From: Natrarchaeobius chitinivorans | Lineage (GTDB): Archaea; Halobacteriota; Halobacteria; Halobacteriales; Natrialbaceae | DNA length: 51,426 nt | Reading direction: 5' to 3' | NCBI RefSeq assembly: GCF_003841505.1 | Contig: NZ_REGA01000025.1 | Coordinates: 1-51,426, forward strand | Part shown: positions 33,870 through 41,803 of the stretch, piece after piece | Position numbering within the stretch: position 1 is the first letter of the stretch | Layout of the letters: every line of letters begins with the position of its first letter | Notes under the pieces: generated by a model | What the model saw: the letters and a program-made list of their open reading frames with translations, nothing else | Told to the model about the DNA's origin: nothing | Databases searched by the model: none | Made by a program: the position numbers and the translations under genes

Positions 33870-34189
33870 CGAAACCGGGGCCGGACGAGCGAACTGATAG
33901 GGATTATCGTAGCCTCCCGGAGGTCTCGAAACCGGGCCTTCGACACTGCGTCTCGGTTCTTCAGCGGGAAACTATGAACTCCTACGATAATCCCTATGAG
34001 ATCCTCCGACCGATCCTCCCTCGACGACCGCGCCGTTTTTGCCCCAGTTCCGAGCGATCTTCGAGACCCGTCATCGATCGACAGTTCCCGGTCGACGGAG
34101 TCGCCAGTGGCCTCGATCCGTCTCGTCAGCGCCGCGAGTCGCTGCTCGTGCGTTTCGATCCACGACTCGAGTGCCTCGATATCGGTCAC
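33866..34189 (-). CDS. Coiled-coil (DUF7310-like) small protein with an in-frame palindromic-element insertion
   Basis: A 107-residue frame. Residues 1-65 are hydrophilic with a heptad-like start (MTDIEALESWIETHEQRLAA LTRRIEATG). About residues 64-98 are encoded by a family-3 palindromic element (33898-34001), and the last nine residues SLVRPRFR return to presumed native sequence, whose stop overlaps the DUF7311 start (ATGA). The element contains no stop in this frame, so reading continues and coupling is kept. The protein is probably altered rather than abolished. The DUF assignment rests mainly on gene order. Confidence 0.6.
   Translation of the reverse strand: MTDIEALESWIETHEQRLAALTRRIEATGDSVDRELSIDDGSRRSLGTGAKTARSSREDRSEDLIGIIVGVHSFPLKNRDAVSKARFRDLREATIIPISSLVRPRFR
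33898..34001. repeat. Family-3 palindromic element, copy 2 (inside a coding frame)
   Basis: Its ends are TAGGGATTATCGTAG and CTACGATAATCCCTA, an exact 15-bp inverted repeat about 104 bp apart overall. The ends match the 15808-15895 element. It splits the coiled-coil gene without breaking the frame. Confidence 0.75.
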
Positions 34190-34294
34190 ACGCCCTCTGG
34201 TCTCCTCTCAGTATGTAAACCTTCGACCACTCGACTCGTCTTTTCACCTGCTCCCGGTCTAACGTTTAAGTACGGAAAGGAGGCGAGAGGGGGT

Positions 34295-34792
34295 ATGCGT
34301 TCAGACGATACCCGGGTCACCCTACGATCCGGCCGCGAGACGCACCGATCCCGATCGTTCGAATCCGACGACCGCGCAATCGAGGGACTTCCGATCCGGC
34401 TCGTGATCGCGCTCGTCGTTGGCATCGCCGCCCTCTCGGTCATGATGAACATGCTCGGGGGCGTCGGTGAGTTCGGCGAGACAGAAGTGACTGTCGAGTG
34501 GGAGGACGATCACGTCCTTCAGGAGAGCGATCTGGCCGAAACGCTCGCGTTCACGGTCGTCGACGAAGAAGGAAACGCCGTCGAGGACGCAACCGTCATC
34601 GTCTCCGCCGGTTCAGCACAGCTAGAGGACCCGGTCCACGTAACCGGCTCGTCCTCGATAACGATTCCCGACGACGCCGAACTCCGTCAGGACCAGGACA
34701 CAGGAACGCTCGAGGTGGAAATCGTTCCACCGAGTGACAGTAATTACGTCGACAAGCAGACGAACCCGGAGATCGTACTCATCGACGGCTAA
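34295..34792 (+). CDS. Pilin-like haloarchaeal membrane protein (DUF7382-like)
   Basis: A 165-residue protein. A basic N-terminus (RSGRETHRSRSFESDDR) is followed by AIEGLPIRLVIALVVGIAAL, a single helix at about 34-58, and an extracytoplasmic immunoglobulin-like domain (VTVEWEDDHVLQESDL, AFTVVDEEGNAVEDATVIVS). The layout is that of haloarchaeal pilin-like proteins. GAGGCGAGAGGGGGT just before ATG 34295 contains a ribosome-binding site, and TTTAAG at 34265-34270 is a TATA box about 27 nt upstream. The longer open frame from 33974 runs back through the palindromic element and is not used. Confidence 0.75.
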   Translation: MRSDDTRVTLRSGRETHRSRSFESDDRAIEGLPIRLVIALVVGIAALSVMMNMLGGVGEFGETEVTVEWEDDHVLQESDLAETLAFTVVDEEGNAVEDATVIVSAGSAQLEDPVHVTGSSSITIPDDAELRQDQDTGTLEVEIVPPSDSNYVDKQTNPEIVLIDG

Positions 34793-34820
34793 TCGGTGTG
34801 ACGGTCAGTGGTTACGATCG

Positions 34821-35096
34821 CTACGTATCGAGAAACTGTTTCTCCCACTCCCGTCGGTCTTCGATCGCCTGTCGACCTCGATCGCTGATCGCATAATAGT
34901 TCGTCCGTCTATCGAGTTGGCCTTTGGTGACGAGTTCTTTGTTGACGAGCGTATCGAGGTTCGGGTAGAGTCGGCCGTGATTGATTTCGGCGCTGTAGTA
35001 CGTCTCGATGTCTTCTTTGACGTCCTGTCCAGACGGCTGATCGGCTCCTGCAATGACGTACAGGAGGTCTCGCTGGAACCCAGTCAGTTGGTCCAT
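34821..35096 (-). CDS. PadR-family transcriptional regulator
   Basis: A 91-residue winged-helix protein: LTGFQRDLLYVIAGADQPSG, QDVKEDIETYYSAEINHGRL, YPNLDTLVNKELVTKGQLDR and RTNYYAISDRGRQAIEDRRE are the helices and wing of PadR N-terminal domains. It lacks the C-terminal dimerisation domain of long PadR proteins, as in the PadR-s2 subgroup. It faces the pilin-like gene (convergent, 28 bp apart). Target and ligand are unknown. Start ATG 35096. Confidence 0.88.
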   Translation of the reverse strand: MDQLTGFQRDLLYVIAGADQPSGQDVKEDIETYYSAEINHGRLYPNLDTLVNKELVTKGQLDRRTNYYAISDRGRQAIEDRREWEKQFLDT

Positions 35097-35274
35097 GTTT
35101 CACCCATGTGATCACACCATGGGAGTGACTATTTGTTATCTATCGCGTATCTGAACATAGAACCGGTTTCGTTGGGATTACTGGCCTCTCTTACGGAATT
35201 TTTGTTAGTAATTACACATCACACTCGACGAGACGAGCCGGTGAGAGTTCGGTATCAGTGGAACCGTCGTCGGA

Positions 35275-35359
35275 TATAGTAACCACTGAACGTCAGTGTA
35301 CACCTGATCGCACGAGGGCTGTACGATCAGCGTAGAACTAGTTCCAGTCGTAACTATAG
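35275..35359. repeat. Family-1 palindromic element, copy 3
   Basis: The ends are TATAGTAACCACTGAACG and the imperfect complement ending CAGTCGTAACTATAG. The core CACCTGATCGCACGAG is paired with CTGTACGATCAG. It fills most of the 340-bp gap between PadR and the cold-shock gene; the rest of that gap shows nothing. Confidence 0.8.
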
Positions 35360-35436
35360 AGCACCAGCTCGAGGTCGATTCGTCCGAAGAATGAATGGTC
35401 GTATGTGAAACCCGTTACCGAACGTGAGAGGCCGTT

Positions 35437-35631
35437 TTACAGGCGGGTGACGTTGGTGGCGCGGGGGCCCTTGGGGGCCTGTTCGATGTCGAATTCGATG
35501 TCTGTGCCTTCTTCGAGGTCCGGACCGCCAACGTCTTCCATGTGGAAGAAAACGTCATCGTCCGCGTCGTCCGTCGAAATGAAACCGTAACCGCCTGTGT
35601 CGTTGAAGAAATCAACGTTTCCTTTCGCCAT
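35437..35631 (-). CDS. cspA: Cold-shock domain protein
   Basis: A 64-residue protein filling one cold-shock domain: MAKGNVDFFNDTGGYGFIST (RNP1-like GYGFI), DDVFFHMEDVGG (RNP2-like VFFH) and QAPKGPRATNVTRL at the end. Such proteins bind single-stranded RNA or DNA and act as RNA chaperones. ATG 35631 is preferred over an upstream in-frame start because the domain begins there and the TATA box sits about 28 nt upstream, giving a leaderless transcript. The acidic DDADDD loop is a halophilic feature. Confidence 0.92.
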   Translation of the reverse strand: MAKGNVDFFNDTGGYGFISTDDADDDVFFHMEDVGGPDLEEGTDIEFDIEQAPKGPRATNVTRL

Positions 35632-35658
35632 TGCAACCGTACAAACCGCTGCCACACG

Positions 35659-35676
35659 TATAACAGTTGTGTTATA
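35659..35676 (-). promoter_or_regulatory. Inverted repeat over the cold-shock gene promoter
   Basis: TATAACA (35659-35665) and TGTTATA (35670-35676) form a perfect 7-bp inverted repeat with a GTTG spacer. The proximal arm is the TATA box about 28 nt before the start codon. It could be an operator, or a symmetric promoter element. Confidence 0.55.
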
Positions 35677-36078
35677 ACTTTGGTTTCGGATCGTCGATAA
35701 TTTCCCGTAGAATTTCCGTTACAGGCTCCCTATTCGAAGACCGTGTGTCCGAACGGTTTGTCACGGTAGAGAGAATGGGGATGTCGAACCCGAAGAAGAA
35801 CTACGTTTCTGGGGGCTGAAGTGCGGTCAGACGGTCGAACAGGCACGATCGGTCCGGGACGAACCCCGGTCGACTGGACCAAGCTCGAATACAGATCCGC
35901 TCTCGGCCGTCGATCCGAACTGACCGTGTGTCCGATTTTGTCTGATAGCGAACGTCGAGTCAGTGATCGTGGTAGTCGGACTCGAGGTTCTGAACGGGTA
36001 TCGTCGAGTATTATCCATGGAATACTCGAGGCGGCTTCGAATAGTATCATTTACGTACACCCGGCGAAATGGAGGAAT
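35677..36078. other. Intergenic region before the preQ0-type transporter
   Basis: About 400 bp with no supported gene. An inverted repeat CGAGTATT (36005-36012) / AATACTCG (36021-36028) encloses ATCCATGG and lies some 50 bp before the transporter start. It may be an operator or a hairpin in the leader. The open frame reaching back to 35821 lacks haloarchaeal protein features. Confidence 0.45.
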
Positions 36079-36795
36079 ATGACCTCGACACGAGCGACGC
36101 CGACTGTCACGCAGGTGTCGCTGATCGGTTTGTTCGTCGCGGCGCTCGTCACTGCCCAGTTGACCGCTTCGAAGGTTCTCGCCTTCGATCTACCCGCCTC
36201 GCTTCCGGTGACCGGGGCCGAACTCGTGTTGCCCGGGGCTGCACTCGCGTACGCCCTGACGTTCGTCGCGAGTGACTGTTACACCGAACTGTACGGCAAA
36301 CGCGCCGCACAGATCGTCGTCAACGTTGCGTTCGCGCTGAACTTCGTCGTCCTGGCGCTCGTCTGGTCGACGATCGCCGCGCCGGCGGCCGAGGCGAGCG
36401 TCGATCCCGCCGCGTTCGAGACGGCACTCGGCGCATCGACCAACGTCGTCCTCGGGAGTCTCTTCGCCTACCTCGTCAGTCAGAACTGGGACGTCTGGAT
36501 CTTCCACCGGATCCGCGACCACACCGGCGTCGAAAAGCTCTGGCTGCGCAATCTCGTCTCGACCGGGACGAGTCAGGCGATCGACACCGTCATCTTCGTG
36601 ACGATCGCGTTCGCGCTCGCACCTGCACTCCTCGGCGTCGGTATCGTCCTTCCGGCCGATCAACTCCTCGCACTGATCGTCGGTCAGTACCTGCTGAAAC
36701 TCGCCATCGCCGTCCTCGATACGCCCGTCGTCTACGCCGTCGTCACGTTCGTTCGCTCGCGCGACGGCGGCACCGTCGCGGAGGCGCCCGCCTGA
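36079..36795 (+). CDS. Queuosine/archaeosine-precursor transporter (YhhQ/VUT family)
   Basis: A 238-residue membrane protein with about six helices. The signature segments LTASKVLAFDLP, LTFVASDCYTELYGKRAAQI and RNLVSTGTSQAIDTVIFVTI are those of YhhQ/VUT proteins, which import 7-deazaguanine precursors (preQ0/preQ1). In archaea the product is archaeosine in tRNA. ATG 36079 is preceded by GGAGGA and by an IR-containing leader. No tRNA-guanine transglycosylase gene is nearby, so the functional assignment rests on the family. Confidence 0.88.
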   Translation: MTSTRATPTVTQVSLIGLFVAALVTAQLTASKVLAFDLPASLPVTGAELVLPGAALAYALTFVASDCYTELYGKRAAQIVVNVAFALNFVVLALVWSTIAAPAAEASVDPAAFETALGASTNVVLGSLFAYLVSQNWDVWIFHRIRDHTGVEKLWLRNLVSTGTSQAIDTVIFVTIAFALAPALLGVGIVLPADQLLALIVGQYLLKLAIAVLDTPVVYAVVTFVRSRDGGTVAEAPA

Positions 36796-36919
36796 TACGG
36801 CCTGCAGTCTGTTCGTCGTGCGACGCGGCCCGTCCTCCATCTCGTCGTCGGTTCGCTGGACCGTCGTGGAGATCGGTTCAGTTGGTACTATACGGTTTCC
36901 GTCGTTTGTACGCACAGGC

Positions 36920-38017
36920 ATGGACGAACGTGTACGCGAACACGCCGACGTATTGGTCGACTGGAGTGCCCGCGTCGAGACAGGTGACGACGTCGTCCTC
37001 TCGGTCGGGCCCGAAGCGCACGATCTCGCCGTCGCAGTCGCCGAGAAACTCGGCGAGCGCGGAGCCAACCTGCTCGCAACGTACGGCTCCGGGGAAGTTA
37101 CCCGGGCCTATCTCCGCGCACACGACGACGAGTTCGACGGCGATTCCACACACGAACTCGCACTCTTCGAGGAGGCCGACGCCTACCTCTCGCTCGGCGG
37201 CGGCCGGAACACGAGCGCGCTCGCGGACGTCTCGAGTGAAACCCGCAACGCGTATCGTACCGCCAGAACCGAAATCCGGGAAGCGCGCTACGACACGCGC
37301 TGGGTCTCGACCGTTCACCCGACTCGCTCGCTCGCCCAGCAGGCCGGCATGGCCTACGCGGAGTACCAGGAGTTCGCCTACGACGCGATCTTGCGCGACT
37401 GGGAGTCCCTGGCCGCGGAGATGGCGCGGCTGAAAGACCTTCTCGACGACGGCTGCGAGGTTCGCCTCGTCTCTGGCGGGACGGACCTCACGATGCGAAT
37501 CGACGACCGCACCGCGGTCAACAGCGCCGCGTCGGTCGCCTACGACTCACACAACCTGCCGAGCGGCGAGGTCTTCACCGCCCCGTCCGCGACCGACGGC
37601 GAGGTCACGTTCGACGTGCCGATGACGGTTCGAGGCGAAGCAGTCCGTGGTGTTCGCCTCGAGTTCGATGACGGCGACGTCGTCGACTACGACGCCGAAC
37701 GGGGTGCGGACGTGATCGGCGACGTTCTCGAAACCGACGACGGTGCACGCAGATTGGGCGAACTGGGGATCGGAATGAACCACGGAATCGATCGCTACAC
37801 GGATAACATCCTCTTCGACGAGAAGATGGCCGAGACCGTCCACCTGGCGCTCGGGCGGGCGTACGACGCGTGTCTTCCCGACGGCCAATCGGGGAACGAG
37901 TCGGCCGTCCACGTCGACCTGATCACCGACGTCGGCGAGGACTCCCGCCTCGAGATAGACGGCGAGGTCGTCCAGCGAGACGGACGGTTCCGCTGGGAGG
38001 ACGAATTCGACAAGTAA
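36920..38017 (+). CDS. M29-family aminopeptidase
   Basis: A 365-residue protein with the domain order of the M29 (thermophilic) aminopeptidases. The N-terminal substrate domain (VLVDWSARVETGDDVVLSVG) is followed by the metal-binding half with NLPSGEVFTAPSATDGEVTF, GELGIGMNHGI, FDEKMAETVHLALGRAY and HVDLITD, which hold the Glu, His and Asp metal ligands. It removes N-terminal residues from peptides in the cytoplasm. ATG 36920 lies about 30 nt after CTATACG, fitting a leaderless transcript. It follows the transporter by 124 bp and probably has its own promoter. Confidence 0.9.
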   Translation: MDERVREHADVLVDWSARVETGDDVVLSVGPEAHDLAVAVAEKLGERGANLLATYGSGEVTRAYLRAHDDEFDGDSTHELALFEEADAYLSLGGGRNTSALADVSSETRNAYRTARTEIREARYDTRWVSTVHPTRSLAQQAGMAYAEYQEFAYDAILRDWESLAAEMARLKDLLDDGCEVRLVSGGTDLTMRIDDRTAVNSAASVAYDSHNLPSGEVFTAPSATDGEVTFDVPMTVRGEAVRGVRLEFDDGDVVDYDAERGADVIGDVLETDDGARRLGELGIGMNHGIDRYTDNILFDEKMAETVHLALGRAYDACLPDGQSGNESAVHVDLITDVGEDSRLEIDGEVVQRDGRFRWEDEFDK

Positions 38018-38263
38018 GGACCACCTAACGCAGGGTACGCGGGACCCAACTGATCGAACCGGCTGCATAATTATACGTCTCTCTGCCCTCGAATTCAGTA
38101 CCGCCCCACCGGTGGCGGCCAGTAACCGGCCGAGGACGCCTGCTCGGCGTCCCGTTCCCCGTTTCCACAGTGTCTGCCCGCCCCGCCGGAGGCGGTACGT
38201 ATCCGGCCTCCGTATTTCTTCACCGACCGTGATGCTCTCGGTACTCGAGTCCGTACTTCAGGT

Positions 38264-38878
38264 ATGCGAGATCAGCTCCGGGCCGGTATCGCCATCTACA
38301 ACGACGGCCACTACCACGCCGCCCACGACGCCTGGGAGGCGCGCTGGCTCGACCTCGAGACCGGAACCGACGACGAGCGCTTGCTCCACGGGCTGATCCA
38401 GTTCACCGCGGCAGTCTATCACGCCCGCGAACGCAACTGGGAGGGGGCCGTCGGCCTGGCCGAGAGCGCGCTCGAGTACCTCTCGGGACTGCCCGACGGC
38501 TACCGGAACCTAGAGCTCGGCCCGGTTCGATCCGCTCTCGAGGTTCTGGCCGCCGATCCCGAGGTGATCGAACGACGACGGCCGCTCTCACTCGAGCACG
38601 AGGGGGACGTCCCGACGCTCGCCGACCTCGACTTCGAGCCGACGGCGATCGCGGCGGTCGTCCTCGCCGACGAGTACGGCTACGACGAGGCGGCCGTCGA
38701 GCAGGCACGAACCTACGCGCGCCGTGACCTCGAGGCTGGAGCTGACGATAGCCGGTTTATCACGCTTCTGTTCGACTTCGTCCGAGAAGACGACCACCGC
38801 GGGATCGTCTTCCAGCGACTCGCGGATCACGTCGACCGGCGTCGGTCGCGCGAAGAAGACGTCGAGGGATTATTTTAG
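38264..38878 (+). CDS. DUF309-domain protein
   Basis: A 204-residue soluble helical protein. The N-terminal motif AIYNDGHYHAAHDAWEARWL and LLHGLIQFTAAVYHARERNW are the DUF309 core (family pattern FN.G.Y.EAHE.WE..W). The rest (about 125-204) is a haloarchaeal helical extension with many acidic residues. Biochemical function is unknown. The 245 bp before it hold GC-rich inverted repeats only. A family-2 element begins about 25 bp after its stop. Confidence 0.85.
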   Translation: MRDQLRAGIAIYNDGHYHAAHDAWEARWLDLETGTDDERLLHGLIQFTAAVYHARERNWEGAVGLAESALEYLSGLPDGYRNLELGPVRSALEVLAADPEVIERRRPLSLEHEGDVPTLADLDFEPTAIAAVVLADEYGYDEAAVEQARTYARRDLEAGADDSRFITLLFDFVREDDHRGIVFQRLADHVDRRRSREEDVEGLF

Positions 38879-38902
38879 TAGAACGACGGTGCCTCGAGGA
38901 CA

Positions 38903-38989
38903 ACCCTACGATTTACTGTAACCCATTACCGGCCCGACTGCCGCCCGGGTCGCGGGTGCGCCGGGACATCGGTACAGGAATCCGTCTCA
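38903..38989. repeat. Family-2 palindromic element, copy 4
   Basis: It begins CCCTACGATTTACTGTAACC and ends GGTACAGGAATCCGTCTCA, with the core CCGCCCGGGTCGCGGGTGCG. The right-end TCA (38987-38989) is the stop codon of the minus-strand dehydrogenase gene. It separates two convergent genes. Confidence 0.8.
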
Positions 38990-39730
38990 ATCGTGGTGGG
39001 CGGAGTTGTCCTGTGGGTCGTAATCCAGAACCTCTCGAGCGCGATCGATCGAGTAGTACTTGCGGTCGTTGTCGGAGATGCCGTAGACGATTTCGTAGCC
39101 GTAGTCGGCACGAATACATCGGTCGAAGAGGTGTGCACAGTCGCGATAAGAGAGCCACATCGCCTGTCCTCGTTCGTAGTCGATCGGCGGATGGCCCTCG
39201 GTGAGGTTACCGATGCGGACGCAGACGACCGAGAGGTCGTGTTCGTCGTGGTAGTAGCGGCCGAGCGTCTCGCCCGCAGCCTTGGAGACTCCGTAGAGGT
39301 TCCCCGGGCGAGGGAGTTCGGTTCCGTCGAGGAGGTAATCGTCGTCCGGACGGTACATCTCCGGCGTCCGGTCGTCGGTTTCGTACGCGCCGACGGCGTG
39401 GTTCGAGGAGGCGAAAGCGACCCTATCGACGCCCGCGTCGACGGCGGCCTCGAAGACGGTCTGCGTGCCGTCGATGTTGTTCGTAAAGACGCTGTCCCAC
39501 GGCGCTTCCGCTCGGGGGTCACCGGCGAGGTGGATCACGGCGTCGATTCCGTCCATCGCCTCGCGGACGGCGTCCTCGTCGGTGATGTCGGCGACGACGA
39601 ACTCCCCCGGCTGTTCTCCCGTCGGCGGATCGCGATCAAGCAACCGCCACTCGTGTTCGTCCGCGAGGTCGCCGAGGATCGCCTCCCCGACGCGTCCCGC
39701 AGCCCCCGTGAGCAGGACCGACTGTGCCAT
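38987..39730 (-). CDS. azf: NAD-dependent short-chain sugar(-phosphate) dehydrogenase, Azf-like
   Basis: A 247-residue extended SDR protein: MAQSVLLTGAAGRVGEAILG (glycine-rich NAD motif), VVADITDEDAV, VIHLAGDPRAEAPW, ASSNHAVGAY and the catalytic LYGVSKAAGE (Tyr and Lys). It most resembles the haloarchaeal glucose-6-phosphate dehydrogenase Azf and the related uronate dehydrogenases, so it probably oxidises glucose-6-phosphate with NAD. A uronate or other sugar epimerase role cannot be excluded. ATG 39730 was chosen because the fold begins there. The stop is contributed by a family-2 element; the C-terminus (DNSAHHD) may have been trimmed. Confidence 0.78.
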   Translation of the reverse strand: MAQSVLLTGAAGRVGEAILGDLADEHEWRLLDRDPPTGEQPGEFVVADITDEDAVREAMDGIDAVIHLAGDPRAEAPWDSVFTNNIDGTQTVFEAAVDAGVDRVAFASSNHAVGAYETDDRTPEMYRPDDDYLLDGTELPRPGNLYGVSKAAGETLGRYYHDEHDLSVVCVRIGNLTEGHPPIDYERGQAMWLSYRDCAHLFDRCIRADYGYEIVYGISDNDRKYYSIDRAREVLDYDPQDNSAHHD

Positions 39731-39814
39731 TCGTTCGACTCGAGGGAAAGCGTCGATAAGTAACGTACGATTCGGATCGGAACCACCTTCTCGACCGCAA
39801 CCGACCGCTCTCGT

Positions 39815-40195
39815 ATGACCGACGAAACGGAAGCTACCGACGCCACGACGCCGACGACCGCCGAAGCGGCCTGCTTCGAGGCCGGCATCAAGTTCGGGTC
39901 GCTCTATCACCAGTTCGCCGGCACGCCGCTCTCACTCGAGAGCGCCGCGAGCATCGAGACGGCGATCGAAGAAGCGATCGAGAACCAACCTCACTGCACT
40001 GACGTGACCGTCACAGTTCAGCGAGACGCCCTCGAGGCCGAACTCGCGGAGGCGACGGCCGAGTACACCGAACTGACGGGGCGCTTTCTCGAGGTCGAAA
40101 TCGTCCTCGAGTACGACGGCTGTGAGGTCCACACTCGGATGGCGATGGAAGACGGCTATCCCCTGATGCGACTCGAGGAAGTGCGGGGCCGATGA
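39815..40195 (+). CDS. mptD: Archaeal dihydroneopterin aldolase MptD
   Basis: A 126-residue protein. After an acidic Thr-rich leader (about 18 residues), ACFEAGIKFGSLYHQFAGTP, ETAIEEAIENQPHCTDVTVT, EYTELTGRFLEVEIVLEY and EDGYPLMRLEEV follow the MptD (former DUF372) pattern. MptD cleaves 7,8-dihydroneopterin to 6-hydroxymethyl-dihydropterin and glycolaldehyde in archaeal folate/methanopterin-type cofactor synthesis. Together with the nearby creatininase-family (ArfB-like) gene it suggests a small pterin/flavin precursor neighbourhood. It is divergent from the Azf-like gene with 84 bp between the starts. Confidence 0.85.
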   Translation: MTDETEATDATTPTTAEAACFEAGIKFGSLYHQFAGTPLSLESAASIETAIEEAIENQPHCTDVTVTVQRDALEAELAEATAEYTELTGRFLEVEIVLEYDGCEVHTRMAMEDGYPLMRLEEVRGR

Positions 40196-40487
40196 CGGTT
40201 CGGGATCGGTGAAGAGGATTGCACAGCGGGTTACGGCCGTCGAATTGGGGTCGCGCGCTCGAGTCGACTGTCCTGGCCCGCTCGAGTCGAATGCCTCGAC
40301 CCGGTCGTCTCGGTCCGCTGTCTCGACTCACTCGTCTCGGTCCGCTCTCGGACAGCATTCGACGCCACGATGCGGGACGTCCTTTTCGAAACTGGACCGC
40401 TATTTCGGCAGTGGCGCGTTCCTCGAGACATTTTTCACTTTCACTTTCGGGCGACCTTTTAACCCCGATCCCCTCGAAAGAGCGATC

Positions 40488-40928
40488 ATGAGTCAGGCGA
40501 CGTTCGGCGACGACGAACTGTTCGGCGAGGCGGCAAACGAGATGCGCGAAGACGTCGAGTCTTCGCTTGCTGCCGGCTGGGACGCGCTTCCTGCGGCAGA
40601 CGACGTCTGGGAGACGGACGCGGACAACGTCCTCGGGGTCCTCAACGGCCTCAACTCCGCGCTCGACGTCGGCGACGCCGAGGATCACCTCCGGGACGCC
40701 AAAAAGTGGTTCACGATGGGCGAACGCGCCGACGCGTTCGAGGACGCCGACGACCTCGAGGCCGAAATCGCCGACCTGGAAGAGGCCATCGAAGATATCT
40801 CCGAGGCGAGCGAACAGGTGAGCGATCTCACCTCGACGATCCCGACGCTTCGCGGAACGCTGGAGGATTCGGGAGTCGACGACGCGGACGACGAGGGCGA
40901 CGACGAAGCCGACGAAGCCGACGAGTAA
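40488..40928 (+). CDS. DUF5790-like haloarchaeal protein
   Basis: A 146-residue acidic helical protein: MSQATFGDDELFGEAANEMR, DVWETDADNVLGVLNGLNSA, EDHLRDAKKWFTMGERADAF, then a probable coiled coil (ADDLEAEIADLEEAIEDISE ASEQ) and a very acidic tail (DDADDEGDDEADEADE). This is a widespread uncharacterised haloarchaeal family (DUF5790). CTTTTAACC (about 40456-40464) is a TATA box about 28 nt before ATG 40488. The 290 bp upstream show only AT/GC-biased repeats of CTCGAGTCG type. Confidence 0.8.
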   Translation: MSQATFGDDELFGEAANEMREDVESSLAAGWDALPAADDVWETDADNVLGVLNGLNSALDVGDAEDHLRDAKKWFTMGERADAFEDADDLEAEIADLEEAIEDISEASEQVSDLTSTIPTLRGTLEDSGVDDADDEGDDEADEADE

Positions 40929-40958
40929 CACTCTCCGGCCGACACACCGGCTTCGTCG

Positions 40959-41696
40959 CTATCGGTCGTCGGGCCGCGGGACGTTTCGCTCGGCGACCGC
41001 CTCGAGCAGCCGTGCGAGAGCGTCGCCGGCTAACTCGAGCAGTTCTTCACCCCGGCGTTCCGTGCCGTCGCTCGGGTCGCCAACGACGCCGTTTTCCGTG
41101 AATTCGGCCGAATCGTACGCCAGGTTCGCGTGGCTAACCCACTCGCCCCAGCCGTCTGCAGCGCCGGCTTTCGCCTCGTCGATTCGATCCTCGCGGACGA
41201 GATCCGGTTCGCAGTGACGTACGAGTGCGGTCTCGAGCGGACCGCCGTGGCCCATCTCGGCCGAGTGGTCGCCGACGGCCTCGAACCACGTGAACGGAAC
41301 CGCATACGCCGTTCCGTCGCGGGAGAGGCGACCGCCGACCTCGCGAAGGGCGTCGACGTTGCCGCCGTGGCCGTTGACGACGACGACGCGGTCGAAGCCG
41401 TGGTATGCGAGACTCTCGATCGACTCTCGAACGTATCTGCGGAACGTCTCCGGGGACACCCACATCGTTCCGGGGAACTGACGGTGTTCCTCGGCGATAC
41501 CGACGGGAATCGCCGGGGCGCGGACGACCTCGCGATCGACCCGTTCGACGCCGGCGTCCGCGACCGCGCGTGCGGTCAGCACGTCGGTTCCCAGCGGGGC
41601 GTGGGGCCCGTGTTGTTCCGTGCTCCCGACCGGAAGTACGGCGAGATCCGTCTCGAGTTCGGAGACGTCCGTCCACGTCGCCTCGGTGAGATCCAT
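40959..41696 (-). CDS. arfB: Creatininase-family amidohydrolase, ArfB-like
   Basis: A 245-residue protein. VLPVGSTEQHGPHAPLGTDV (metal His/Glu/Asp), PGTMWVSPETFRRY, RVVVVNGHGGNVDAL and DHSAEMGHGGPLETALV are creatininase-family metal motifs. In archaea this family includes ArfB, the formamide hydrolase that follows ArfA in making riboflavin and F420 precursors from GTP. Length and halophilic context fit ArfB, but other creatininase paralogues exist, so the symbol is tentative. ATG 41696 is used because the upstream frame (21 codons) is not conserved-looking. Confidence 0.78.
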   Translation of the reverse strand: MDLTEATWTDVSELETDLAVLPVGSTEQHGPHAPLGTDVLTARAVADAGVERVDREVVRAPAIPVGIAEEHRQFPGTMWVSPETFRRYVRESIESLAYHGFDRVVVVNGHGGNVDALREVGGRLSRDGTAYAVPFTWFEAVGDHSAEMGHGGPLETALVRHCEPDLVREDRIDEAKAGAADGWGEWVSHANLAYDSAEFTENGVVGDPSDGTERRGEELLELAGDALARLLEAVAERNVPRPDDR

Positions 41697-41803
41697 GCGC
41701 GAGTACTCCGACCGTGTGGGCATGAAACCGTCGGTCGGTCGAGTTGCCTGACCCTGCACGTGCCGATTCGGTCGTTAACCGGACGCGGAGCGACTTCCGA
41801 CGC

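Noticed and set aside
35821-36078. N-terminal extension of the preQ0-type transporter
   Set aside because: The 86 extra codons lack helices or conserved motifs, and GGAGGA precedes the internal ATG at 36079.
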